Assembly: GCA_018695085.1 (NCBI GenBank) | Contig: JABHOU010000476.1 | Location: 1-5,621, forward strand | Direction of reading: 5' to 3' | Length of the DNA: 5,621 nucleotides | DNA from: Opitutia bacterium | Lineage (GTDB): Bacteria; Verrucomicrobiota; Verrucomicrobiia; Opitutales; Seribacteraceae | In this document: one piece after another, positions 1 to 5,621 of the stretch | Position numbering within the stretch: position 1 is the stretch's first letter | Layout of the letters: each line of letters starts with the position of its first letter | Program-made: the position numbers and the translations under genes | Notes under the pieces: model-generated | What the model was told of the DNA's origin: nothing | Databases searched by the model: none | What the model saw: the letters and a program-made list of their open reading frames with translations, nothing else

Positions 1-304
1 CATGCAGGTTGGAGGTTGCCCGCCAGTTGCTCACCACGGGGCTGAGTTCGCGTACGACGAAGCCAGCCGCTTTGGGTCCGTCGGATTCTTCGTCGCCGGG
101 GATGATTCCATAGTTGCCGATCTGGGGAGCCGTCATAGTGACGACTTGTCCATAGTAAGATGGGTCGGTGAGGATTTCTTGATACCCCGTCATACTGGTG
201 TTAAATACGGCTTCGCCGACTACGGTGGCTTTGCCCCCAAAAGCTCTACCTCTGAATACGCTGCCATCTTCCAAGGCAAAGACTGCTTCTTGTTCTTCTT
301 TCAT
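1..304 (-). CDS. carA: Carbamoyl-phosphate synthase small (glutaminase) subunit, N-terminal part; 3' end beyond the window
   Basis: This subunit hydrolyses glutamine and passes ammonia to the large subunit (CarB) to make carbamoyl phosphate for pyrimidine and arginine synthesis in the cytoplasm. Only the first 101 codons are present, and the frame is open to the window edge. They cover most of the CarA N-terminal domain: LEDG at residues 11-14, FNTSMTGYQEILTDPSY at 34-50, the AP-Q-I-GNYG stretch at 59-66 and VRELSPVVSNWR at 84-95. This series of motifs is diagnostic of CarA. The catalytic class I amidotransferase domain lies outside the window. The ATG at 302-304 is the only plausible start, because the frame meets a stop 12 codons upstream with no other ATG, GTG or TTG between. 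No clear Shine-Dalgarno sequence precedes it. The gene follows ctaG after 89 bases on the same strand. It may be co-transcribed with the oxidase genes or have its own promoter, and the sequence does not decide this. Confidence 0.96.
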   Translation of the reverse strand, partial: MKEEQEAVFALEDGSVFRGRAFGGKATVVGEAVFNTSMTGYQEILTDPSYYGQVVTMTAPQIGNYGIIPGDEESDGPKAAGFVVRELSPVVSNWRATSNLH

Positions 305-393
305 TCGGTTGTCGTGCTTTTCGATAGCCTGTTGCTTTCAAAGTGGCAAACCGATTTGCGATTTCTTTGCTGCAACTCTCTAGTTTCGAACCT
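305..393. other. Intergenic gap between ctaG and carA, with two weak inverted repeats
   Basis: These 89 bases form the longest gap in the window and the only place where a transcription boundary would be expected. Two small inverted repeats are visible. GCAAA/TTTGC with a 4-base loop lies at 346-359. TTTACCG/CGGTAAA with a 13-base loop lies at 393-419 and overlaps the ctaG stop codon. Read on the minus strand, neither is followed by a T-run, so neither looks like an intrinsic terminator. I see no good -35/-10 pair for carA. The gap therefore gives no firm evidence for or against read-through. Confidence 0.4.
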
Positions 394-1182
394 TTACCGT
401 TGTTTTGACCAGCGGTAAAAAATAGATCCCAGAACGCTCACTGAGACGATCAAATTTGCAATCTTCATAACAACACCACCGGATCTTTGGTCTTCGAGTG
501 GGGTTACGTCGATGATGCGCTCGGCGTAAAAATAGGTGTCGTAAAGAACTTCTTTAGAAAAGGTAAGTACGGCGAATATTGGTGTTTGTCCAAGCATGAG
601 TGCTAGAATAAAAAGCATCTGGGGTCCATACCGGATAGGAGGAAGTTGCTTGGATGAACTAGCGATAGGCCACCACATGGCGAATGAGGTAAAGAACATC
701 GATAAGTGCTCCGCCATATGGAGTGTTTTATTCTGGATGGCGGCTTCATAGAAAGTTCCGAAATGCCAAAAGGAAAAGACGATCGTAAAGCCTAAACCGG
801 CTACGATGGGATGAAACAATAGGCGGCAAAGTGCCTTGATGTTGGGTCGCCTTATAAAAAGTTCATCCCATAGTTGTCCCGGCATGCCAAAGAGCAGGAA
901 CAGGGGACTGACGTACATCAGGATGTTGTGCTGGATCATGTGGGCGAAAAACAGATAGTTTTCGCCCAAGGGGTCGAGGGGAGAGCCCACCGCTAAGTAG
1001 AAACTGACGATTCCGGAGGCAAACCACCATGCCTGTTTTTTTGGGAAAGGCATACCTGGAACAATTTGTTCCCGAAAAGGTCCTACGATTAACGCATAGC
1101 ACCATGCGGTGAATAGCAGACCACCCACCAAGGCGGGTTCGGTGTGCCAATGCAGAAGGGTTACGGGAGAGGAACTCAGCAT
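394..1182 (-). CDS. ctaG: Cytochrome c oxidase assembly protein, Caa3_CtaG family (multi-pass membrane protein)
   Basis: This 262-residue, largely hydrophobic protein has about seven predicted membrane segments. It matches the CtaG family named after the Bacillus factor needed for active caa3 oxidase. That family is distinct from the Cox11 copper chaperone, which is also called CtaG in proteobacteria. Visible family motifs are WHTEP at residues 12-16, SPLDPLGE at 67-74, HMIQH at 81-85, FWHFG at 138-142 and HMAEH at 155-159. The conserved histidines (81, 85, 140, 155, 159) lie in or near membrane segments and are candidate metal ligands. That role is an inference, since the family's biochemistry is poorly defined. 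The length is normal for the family. The ATG start is supported by a good ribosome-binding site. The gene lies 39 bases after the subunit IV gene and is the last oxidase gene of the cluster, so a role in maturing this particular oxidase is likely. Confidence 0.9.
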   Translation of the reverse strand: MLSSSPVTLLHWHTEPALVGGLLFTAWCYALIVGPFREQIVPGMPFPKKQAWWFASGIVSFYLAVGSPLDPLGENYLFFAHMIQHNILMYVSPLFLLFGMPGQLWDELFIRRPNIKALCRLLFHPIVAGLGFTIVFSFWHFGTFYEAAIQNKTLHMAEHLSMFFTSFAMWWPIASSSKQLPPIRYGPQMLFILALMLGQTPIFAVLTFSKEVLYDTYFYAERIIDVTPLEDQRSGGVVMKIANLIVSVSVLGSIFYRWSKQR

Positions 1183-1189
1183 GTGGGTA

Positions 1190-1197
1190 ACCTCACC
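1190..1197 (-). promoter_or_regulatory. Shine-Dalgarno site of ctaG
   Basis: On the minus strand the sequence reads GGTGAGGT, and its GAGG core ends 8 bases before the ctaG ATG. This is the only clear ribosome-binding site in the window. It fixes the ctaG start at 1182, placing the WHTEP motif within the first 16 residues as is usual for the family. Confidence 0.7.
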
Positions 1198-1221
1198 GTA
1201 CAGGTTGCCCGCAAGATGTGA

Positions 1222-1905
1222 TTATTCGCTGCTCTCTGTCCAGTTGGCTTCCGAGCGAGCCTTGAGACAGAAGTCTGCTTTAGTCGAAACCTTGGCAAGA
1301 ATTCGGACGACGGAACCTTCAACATTGTCGGGCTCTTCCGGTTGGTGCCGGTGGTAAAAGGGATTGTCGGGAGTTCTGGAGTTGATTTCGATCATGTCTG
1401 CTTTTTCTATCTTCCAACTAATGCGATGGGGAATGCCCTCAACTTTTTCCCACTTCTCAGTGTTAAAAACCTCTTTGGAAGTATGGGTGTCGCCAGCCTT
1501 GTAAAAGGCGTCTTCGTGTTTCAAATAGGTGCCGATCGTATAGTCAGTATTTGCTTCCCAAGCATTTTCTACTGCAGCGACTTCGAAATTTTCGATGATT
1601 GGCGTGTCGTCAGCCATGTAAATGACTGCAAAATAGGTCCCGAGTGCGATTACTAACCCCATGAGGAATAGGATGGTGTTGAGTAACTTGTCCCATTTTA
1701 AATGCATGAACCAATAAACAACTCCAAAGAACTTAATTATAGATGTTGTAAACAGGATGCCGATTATCGAAGCACTTTCGAACGATTGAACATAGATGAT
1801 GACAATCTCGATTCCCGTTATGGCTACAAGGGCCATGGAAAGGTTGAAAAAGGTGAAGAAGCGTTTGCTTTCCTCCTCGACTGGATCTTCTCCGTGTCCG
1901 CTCAT
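1222..1905 (-). CDS. Cytochrome c oxidase subunit IV-like protein with a long C-terminal extension
   Basis: This 227-residue protein begins with a typical small bacterial oxidase subunit IV of about 100 residues. An acidic N-terminus is followed by three predicted membrane helices at roughly 19-39, 46-67 and 74-97. The second ends in the family hallmark K-x8-FMHLKWDK (58-73). Such subunits stabilise the oxidase core and have no redox cofactor. The remaining 130 residues are not part of the standard family. They are hydrophilic, and their first part (114-157) contains AWEANTDY, a Gly at 125, AFYKAG and KWEKV, in a spacing like small aromatic-rich beta modules of the CBM5/12 type. The rest (158-227) I do not recognise. 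With basic residues at 14-15 and 70-73 placed inside by the positive-inside rule, the tail would lie on the periplasmic side. The gene lies 43 bases after coxC and 39 before ctaG. The ATG has no obvious Shine-Dalgarno. The subunit IV assignment is firm; the function of the tail is unknown. Confidence 0.85.
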   Translation of the reverse strand: MSGHGEDPVEEESKRFFTFFNLSMALVAITGIEIVIIYVQSFESASIIGILFTTSIIKFFGVVYWFMHLKWDKLLNTILFLMGLVIALGTYFAVIYMADDTPIIENFEVAAVENAWEANTDYTIGTYLKHEDAFYKAGDTHTSKEVFNTEKWEKVEGIPHRISWKIEKADMIEINSRTPDNPFYHRHQPEEPDNVEGSVVRILAKVSTKADFCLKARSEANWTESSE

Positions 1906-1948
1906 GATGTTTTGTTCAGCTTAAGAATTTTTTGGAATAGGAAGCCAA

Positions 1949-2599
1949 TTAAAGGGCGTATTCCATAAGATAAACTACCGGGAAAATAATAATCCACACG
2001 ATGTCGACGAAGTGCCAGTAGAGGCCGCAACATTCGATGTCCATGGCATCGGCTGTACTCATCTTGCCCGTAAAGGAGTAGGCAAGCCATCCCAACAACC
2101 AGAAAACACCTATGGCGACATGGGTGCCGTGAGTTCCGGTTAGAACAAAGAAGGTGGACCCGAATACGTGAGGTTCACCCCGGTAGGAGGAGAGGGTCAA
2201 CTCGTTGCCCGGAGCATAGGCGAAGTGGGTGAATTCATACACTTGGCATGCGAGGAAAATTCCGCCGAATATAATCGTTCCAAACAGCATCCAACGCGTG
2301 CTGTTTAGATTCCCTTTATGTATGGCGGAAACAGCTAATGCCATAAACAAAGAGCTAGCCAGTAAGATAAACGTGCTGAAAGATGTTAGCTCGATGTCGA
2401 AGATATCCCGAATGTCGAGGTAGTTGGTTCCGACGGTGGCGGAGATCTTGCGGTAGATCAAGTGAGTGGATATAAGGGTACCGAAAAACATGCAGTCCGA
2501 TCCGAGAAAGGCCCACATGAGGACTTTCTTGGTCGGTATGCCCGTGCTGGTGTAGGGCTCGTGATGTTCGTCGGCGTGCGCTGCGGCTGCTTCGCTCAT
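1949..2599 (-). CDS. coxC: Cytochrome c oxidase subunit III
   Basis: This 216-residue membrane protein has five predicted helices (about 26-47, 72-93, 102-121, 145-173 and 196-213), the usual form of bacterial subunit III in aa3/caa3 oxidases. It binds no metal and supports stability and proton uptake of subunit I. Family marks are WAFLGSDCMFFG at residues 29-40, the QVYEFTH segment at 119-125, GTHGTHVAIG at 155-164 and the C-terminal YWHFVDIVWI at 194-203. The hydrophilic N-terminus is rich in His, Ala and Glu. The position normally held by a conserved membrane Glu (ISE or ASE before the FF pair; the DCCD-reactive residue in mitochondrial enzymes) is Asp35 here. The gene lies 61 bases after coxA and 43 before the subunit IV gene. 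No Shine-Dalgarno is visible upstream, but the ATG gives a normal length and no better start exists. Confidence 0.96.
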   Translation of the reverse strand: MSEAAAAHADEHHEPYTSTGIPTKKVLMWAFLGSDCMFFGTLISTHLIYRKISATVGTNYLDIRDIFDIELTSFSTFILLASSLFMALAVSAIHKGNLNSTRWMLFGTIIFGGIFLACQVYEFTHFAYAPGNELTLSSYRGEPHVFGSTFFVLTGTHGTHVAIGVFWLLGWLAYSFTGKMSTADAMDIECCGLYWHFVDIVWIIIFPVVYLMEYAL

Positions 2600-2660
2600 G
2601 GTTACAAGTTGAGTAAGGATGCAATATTTACGTCAATGGCGAGTCTCTCGAATTTTGGAG

Positions 2661-4604
2661 TTATTCCTCATCTTCTTCTGGGAACAGATGGTAGCCTCCC
2701 GGACCTTCGAGCGACCACATGATCATGCTCGTTATGGCTATGATACCCCCAATTATCGGAACGGTGTAGTTCCGGATGATTTCTCCGTCCGCCCCAAGGC
2801 TCGAATGGAAGAGCATGCCTATTACGAGAACGAGAAAACCGATTGCCGTGAAGAGGGGATACCATGAGTGGTCCGGCATGTGAACGCCGTGGTGGTCGAG
2901 CGGTTCCTTCTCTGAGTGTAACTCACGCGGGCCATAGTTGTTTTCCCAAGCTTGGTCCCGGGCTTTGACGATGGGAGTACGAGCGAAGTTGTATTCCTTG
3001 ACCGGGGAAGAGAGGGTCCACTCTAGACTTCGGGCATCCCAAGGGTTTTTGCCTGCCGGCTTGAGACTCTTATCTCGAAACGACCTCATGAATTGAATGA
3101 CGCCAAGTAAAATTCCTATTCCAAGAATGAACGCCCCGACAGTCGCAATCTGGTTCCACATCTCGAAGCCATTGCCCGCGTTGTAAGAATGAGTACGACG
3201 AGGTTGGCCGATCATGCCCAGATAGTGCATGGGGAAAAAGGTCGTGTTGAAACCAATGAACATGAGCGTGAAGACGATCTTACCCATCTTCTCATCCAGC
3301 ATGCGTCCCGTCATCTTGGGCAACCAGAAATAGAAACCGCAAAATAGTCCGAAGAGAGCTCCACCAATTAAAACGTAGTGGAAGTGAGCCACGACGAAGT
3401 AGGTGTCCTGCTGCTGCATGTCTATGGGTACGGAAGAGTGCATGATGCCGGTAAAGCCTCCAACCATGAACATCGTGATGAAACCGAGGGCAAACAACAT
3501 GGGAGTGTCAAAGCGTATCTTGCCTCCCCACATAGTACCGATCCAATTGAAGATCTTCACTCCCGTAGGAATGGCTATCAACATTGTCAACATGGAGAAG
3601 GCAGAGGTAGCCACTATCCCCATCCCGGTTGTGAACATGTGGTGGCTCCACACGGCGAATCCCATGAAGCCGATGATTGCACCCGAGAATATGACTAGCC
3701 CGTAGCCGAAAAGCGGCTTCCTTGAAAAAGTGGGAACTACTTCCGAAACGATACCCATTGCAGGCAAGATTAGGATGTAGACCTCGGGATGTCCGAAAAT
3801 CCAGAAGAGGTGTTGCCAAAGATGTGGTTTCCCGCCTTCCAGGAAATCGTAGAAGTTAGTGCCGTAGTTGCGGTCGAACATCAACTCAACCAAGGCGATG
3901 GTGATGGCGGGAAACGCGAGGATGATGAGAAAACTTACGACAAGAGTCATCCAACAAAACACGGGCATCCGCATCATGGTCATACCTGGCGCGCGCATGT
4001 TGATGAGGGTGGCGATGAAGTTGAACGAGGCGAGAAGAGAGGCCAAGCCCAAGACTTGAATGCCGAATACCCAAAAGTCCGGTCCCAAGTCGCGAGCAAC
4101 TTCCTCAAACCGTACATCCGTGAGCGGAGAATAGGCAAACCAACCGATAGCCGGTGCACCACCTGTGAAAAACCAGCTGAGATTCAGTATTATGGCACCT
4201 GCGACAAAGCACCATAGACTCAGTGCGTTCAATCGAGGAAAGGCCACGTCGCGGGCCCCAATCTGGAGTGGCATGACAAAATTGAAGAAGGCGGCGCTCA
4301 AGGGCATGATCACGAGAAAAACCATGATGGTCCCGTGCATCGTGAACATTTGGTTGTATTCACGAGGAGTAAGTAACTCTTGATTCGGAGCCCACAACTG
4401 CGAGCGGATAAGCAAGGCTTGCATTCCCCCGAAGATCAAGGAGCAGAGTGCGACCAATCCGTACAGCAGTCCGATTTTTTTGTGGTCGATGGTGGTTAGC
4501 CAGTCGCGAATCCCCGTGACATGTTGGTCAGGTCGACGGAAGACGTCCAGAAGAGTCTTCGGTTTCGTTTCCGGGGCAACGTACTTTACGGATTCGGTAG
4601 CCAT
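2661..4604 (-). CDS. coxA: Cytochrome c oxidase subunit I (aa3/caa3 type, A1-like haem-copper oxidase)
   Basis: This is the catalytic membrane subunit: it reduces O2 to water at the haem a3-CuB site and pumps protons. All expected ligands are present. His90 (TMHGT) and His409 bind haem a, and His407 (VAHFHY) binds haem a3. His272, His321 and His322 bind CuB, with the cross-linking Tyr276 in GHPEVY. Glu274 ends the D-channel, whose entrance is Asp119 with Asn126 (ARDVAFPRLN). Lys350 in PTGVK marks the K-channel. This is the A1 pattern of family A oxidases. The 647-residue protein has 12 core helices. A polar region with SPVKEYNF (533-540) and a His-rich segment (563-579) follows, then two more helices (about 583-600 and 615-631), as in 14-helix CtaD proteins of caa3 oxidases. 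It ends in an acidic tail. The gene lies 36 bases after coxB and 61 before coxC. Only a weak GAG precedes the ATG. Confidence 0.99.
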   Translation of the reverse strand: MATESVKYVAPETKPKTLLDVFRRPDQHVTGIRDWLTTIDHKKIGLLYGLVALCSLIFGGMQALLIRSQLWAPNQELLTPREYNQMFTMHGTIMVFLVIMPLSAAFFNFVMPLQIGARDVAFPRLNALSLWCFVAGAIILNLSWFFTGGAPAIGWFAYSPLTDVRFEEVARDLGPDFWVFGIQVLGLASLLASFNFIATLINMRAPGMTMMRMPVFCWMTLVVSFLIILAFPAITIALVELMFDRNYGTNFYDFLEGGKPHLWQHLFWIFGHPEVYILILPAMGIVSEVVPTFSRKPLFGYGLVIFSGAIIGFMGFAVWSHHMFTTGMGIVATSAFSMLTMLIAIPTGVKIFNWIGTMWGGKIRFDTPMLFALGFITMFMVGGFTGIMHSSVPIDMQQQDTYFVVAHFHYVLIGGALFGLFCGFYFWLPKMTGRMLDEKMGKIVFTLMFIGFNTTFFPMHYLGMIGQPRRTHSYNAGNGFEMWNQIATVGAFILGIGILLGVIQFMRSFRDKSLKPAGKNPWDARSLEWTLSSPVKEYNFARTPIVKARDQAWENNYGPRELHSEKEPLDHHGVHMPDHSWYPLFTAIGFLVLVIGMLFHSSLGADGEIIRNYTVPIIGGIIAITSMIMWSLEGPGGYHLFPEEDEE

Positions 4605-4640
4605 GGTGATCTCAGGTGCTGAAGGTGAACATTAGGTGTT

Positions 4641-5621
4641 TTAGCTTTGGCCGAGTAGAAAGGCAATGAGTTGATCAACCTTTTTCTCGTCCTTCTGGAG
4701 ATTGCGGACGGGATGATCGTCATTCACGCCTTCGCCGTTCCACATTAGGTTTCCAAACTTGATTTCATTTGAGTTTTTAAGCCACTTGGCCAAGCTTTCT
4801 TTATCATTGCGCATCCAGCCTGCGGCAAGGGAGGTGCGTAATCCGAAAAGGGTTAGGTTCGGACCTTTTTCGCCAAGTCCCGTGCGGTTGACGGCGTGAC
4901 ACTGGTTGCACTGACTGACCGTGAAGAGTTGCTTGCCGTGTTCGTAGTCATCGTCATGTTTTTTAACCCATGAATCCTTGGAAACGTCAGGTGATTGGCC
5001 TTTCTCTACGACTCCCTTAGCTTCCCATTCCCGGAGTACGCCTTCACCCAGTGCGGGATCCGCGACAAGTACGACGTCCCCAGTCGCATATTCCTTTTCA
5101 GGATTATATGGTCCAGGTTGTTTTGTGGGGTTTTGGGAGTCCTGAAACCGTGCCACCCACTGGTGGAAGTCAGCATCTGTCTGGGCCATGGCTCGAAATT
5201 GCATGTAGGCGTGTGAGTTCCCGCAGAATTCGGCGCATTGCCCGTAAAATAATCCTCCCACGGGGTCGAATTCGTCGGTGAACGATCGATCCTTGAACAG
5301 AACCTCTCTCAGTGAACCGTCGTGTACGGCGGGCATTGCCTCTGTGATGGTTGCTGGGGTCTTGAGTCCTTCTTTGTCCGTTTGAAAGAGAAGTTTTTCC
5401 TGATCGGCTACGAACCAAATGAAGTTTTCTTGTCCTGGCATGAGGTCCATCTTGCCTGCTAGTTTCGGAAGCCAGAAACTGTGGATTACATCTGTGGTGC
5501 GAAGATTTAGGCGTACAGCCTTGCTGGCAGGAAATACAAGTTCGTTTGATGTCACTATACCGTATTGGGGATATTCGAAAACCCAGAAGAATCTCTTGCC
5601 CGTTACGTTTACGGTGATGGC
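4641..5621 (-). CDS. coxB: Cytochrome c oxidase subunit II with CuA domain and fused C-terminal cytochrome c; 5' end beyond the window
   Basis: This subunit takes electrons from soluble or membrane cytochrome c and passes them via haem c and CuA to subunit I. The 326 visible codons are open to the window edge and lack the signal and the membrane helices. The fragment starts within the CuA domain: the aromatic FFWVFEY strand at fragment residues 11-17, then DVIHSFWLP at 44-52 with ligand His47, then CAEFCGNSHAYM at 129-140 with Cys129, Glu131, Cys133, His137 and Met140. All CuA ligands are intact. A cytochrome c domain follows with CNQCH at 238-242, which binds haem covalently, and a probable axial Met293 in GNLMW. 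The CuA-then-haem c order defines a caa3-type subunit II. Two segments are longer than usual: about 50 residues between the PGQENF strand and the CuA loop, and a linker of about 60 residues before the haem domain. An internal GTG at 5553-5555 is not the start, since clear CoxB sequence continues upstream. Confidence 0.97.
   Translation of the reverse strand, partial: AITVNVTGKRFFWVFEYPQYGIVTSNELVFPASKAVRLNLRTTDVIHSFWLPKLAGKMDLMPGQENFIWFVADQEKLLFQTDKEGLKTPATITEAMPAVHDGSLREVLFKDRSFTDEFDPVGGLFYGQCAEFCGNSHAYMQFRAMAQTDADFHQWVARFQDSQNPTKQPGPYNPEKEYATGDVVLVADPALGEGVLREWEAKGVVEKGQSPDVSKDSWVKKHDDDYEHGKQLFTVSQCNQCHAVNRTGLGEKGPNLTLFGLRTSLAAGWMRNDKESLAKWLKNSNEIKFGNLMWNGEGVNDDHPVRNLQKDEKKVDQLIAFLLGQS
4896..4910 (-). 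other. Haem c attachment motif (CxxCH) of subunit II
   Basis: The codons read C-N-Q-C-H, the covalent haem c binding site. Downstream, GPNL and the candidate axial Met (fragment residue 293) fit a class I cytochrome c fold. This is the only CxxCH in the proteins of the window and is what makes the enzyme caa3-type. Confidence 0.95.
5202..5237 (-). other. CuA-binding loop of subunit II
   Basis: The twelve codons encode C-x-E-x-C-x3-H-x2-M, the complete binuclear copper A loop. With the upstream His of DVIHSFW (fragment residue 47), all six CuA ligands are accounted for. This marks a cytochrome c oxidase and excludes a quinol oxidase, which lacks these residues. Confidence 0.97.

Noticed and set aside
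346..359. GCAAA/TTTGC hairpin upstream of carA as an attenuator or terminator
   Set aside because: A stem of only five base pairs with no T-run is expected by chance in a stretch of this size.
2..418. Open frame of 138 codons on the plus strand
   Set aside because: It is the antisense shadow of carA and the end of ctaG. The minus-strand reading gives unmistakable CarA sequence, and the plus-strand product resembles nothing.
393..419. Inverted repeat TTTACCG/CGGTAAA at the end of ctaG as a terminator
   Set aside because: On the coding (minus) strand the T-run lies before the stem, not after it, and the loop is 13 bases. The stem is short and AT-rich, so an intrinsic terminator is not supported.
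1222..1320. Frameshift near the end of the subunit IV gene as the cause of its long tail
   Set aside because: The tail starts in the same frame directly after helix 3 and keeps plausible composition for 130 residues. A normal 39-base gap to ctaG follows, and no alternative frame gives a better ending.
2600..2640. TTGACG on the minus strand in the coxA-coxC gap as the -35 box of an internal promoter
   Set aside because: No matching -10 hexamer is found at 15-19 bases. The gap is short and the genes form a conserved operon.
3789..4217. Long plus-strand open frame of 142 codons inside coxA (others occur at 3378-3705)
   Set aside because: It lies wholly within the highly conserved coxA coding region, has a low-complexity charged composition typical of antisense frames, and shows no recognisable domain.
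5553..5555. GTG as a possible start of coxB, giving a 304-residue protein
   Set aside because: The frame stays open to 5621 and encodes the conserved aromatic strand of the CuA domain upstream of this codon. The gene is simply cut by the window edge.
4641..5621. Quinol oxidase (QoxA/CyoA-like) as an alternative identity for subunit II
   Set aside because: All CuA ligands and a haem c motif are present, and quinol oxidase subunit II lacks both.

Overview
The window carries one co-directional cluster on the minus strand. It encodes a caa3-type (cytochrome c-fused) aa3 cytochrome c oxidase, followed by the start of a carbamoyl-phosphate synthase gene. In transcription order (high to low coordinates) it holds: coxB/ctaC, subunit II with CuA and a C-terminal cytochrome c, its 5' end cut off by the window edge (4641-5621); coxA/ctaD, subunit I (2661-4604); coxC/ctaE, subunit III (1949-2599); a subunit IV-like protein with an unusually long C-terminal tail (1222-1905); a CtaG-family oxidase assembly protein (394-1182); and the first 101 codons of carA (1-304), which runs off the low edge.

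The five oxidase genes are separated by only 36 to 61 bases, so they very probably form one operon. Subunit II receives electrons from cytochrome c through its fused haem c and CuA. Subunit I holds haem a, haem a3 and CuB and reduces O2 while pumping protons. Subunits III and IV are membrane accessory subunits. The CtaG protein assists maturation. All ligand residues expected of a functional A-type oxidase are visible. carA follows after 89 bases, and I see no convincing terminator or promoter in that gap.

The organism is an aerobically respiring bacterium of moderate GC content. The gene order, the caa3-type fusion and the style of the proteins suggest Verrucomicrobiota, perhaps Opitutae. 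This is an impression from protein resemblance and was not tested.

The core system is well known. The less ordinary parts are lineage-style additions. Subunit II has an insertion of roughly 45 residues just before the CuA loop and an extended linker before the cytochrome c. Subunit IV has a tail of about 130 residues, predicted to lie outside the membrane. The linker and the tail share a faint Y-x2-G...W pattern that could mark a common small beta module. Subunit III has Asp in place of the conserved membrane Glu. I found no mobile elements, RNA genes, CRISPR arrays or strong regulatory structures.
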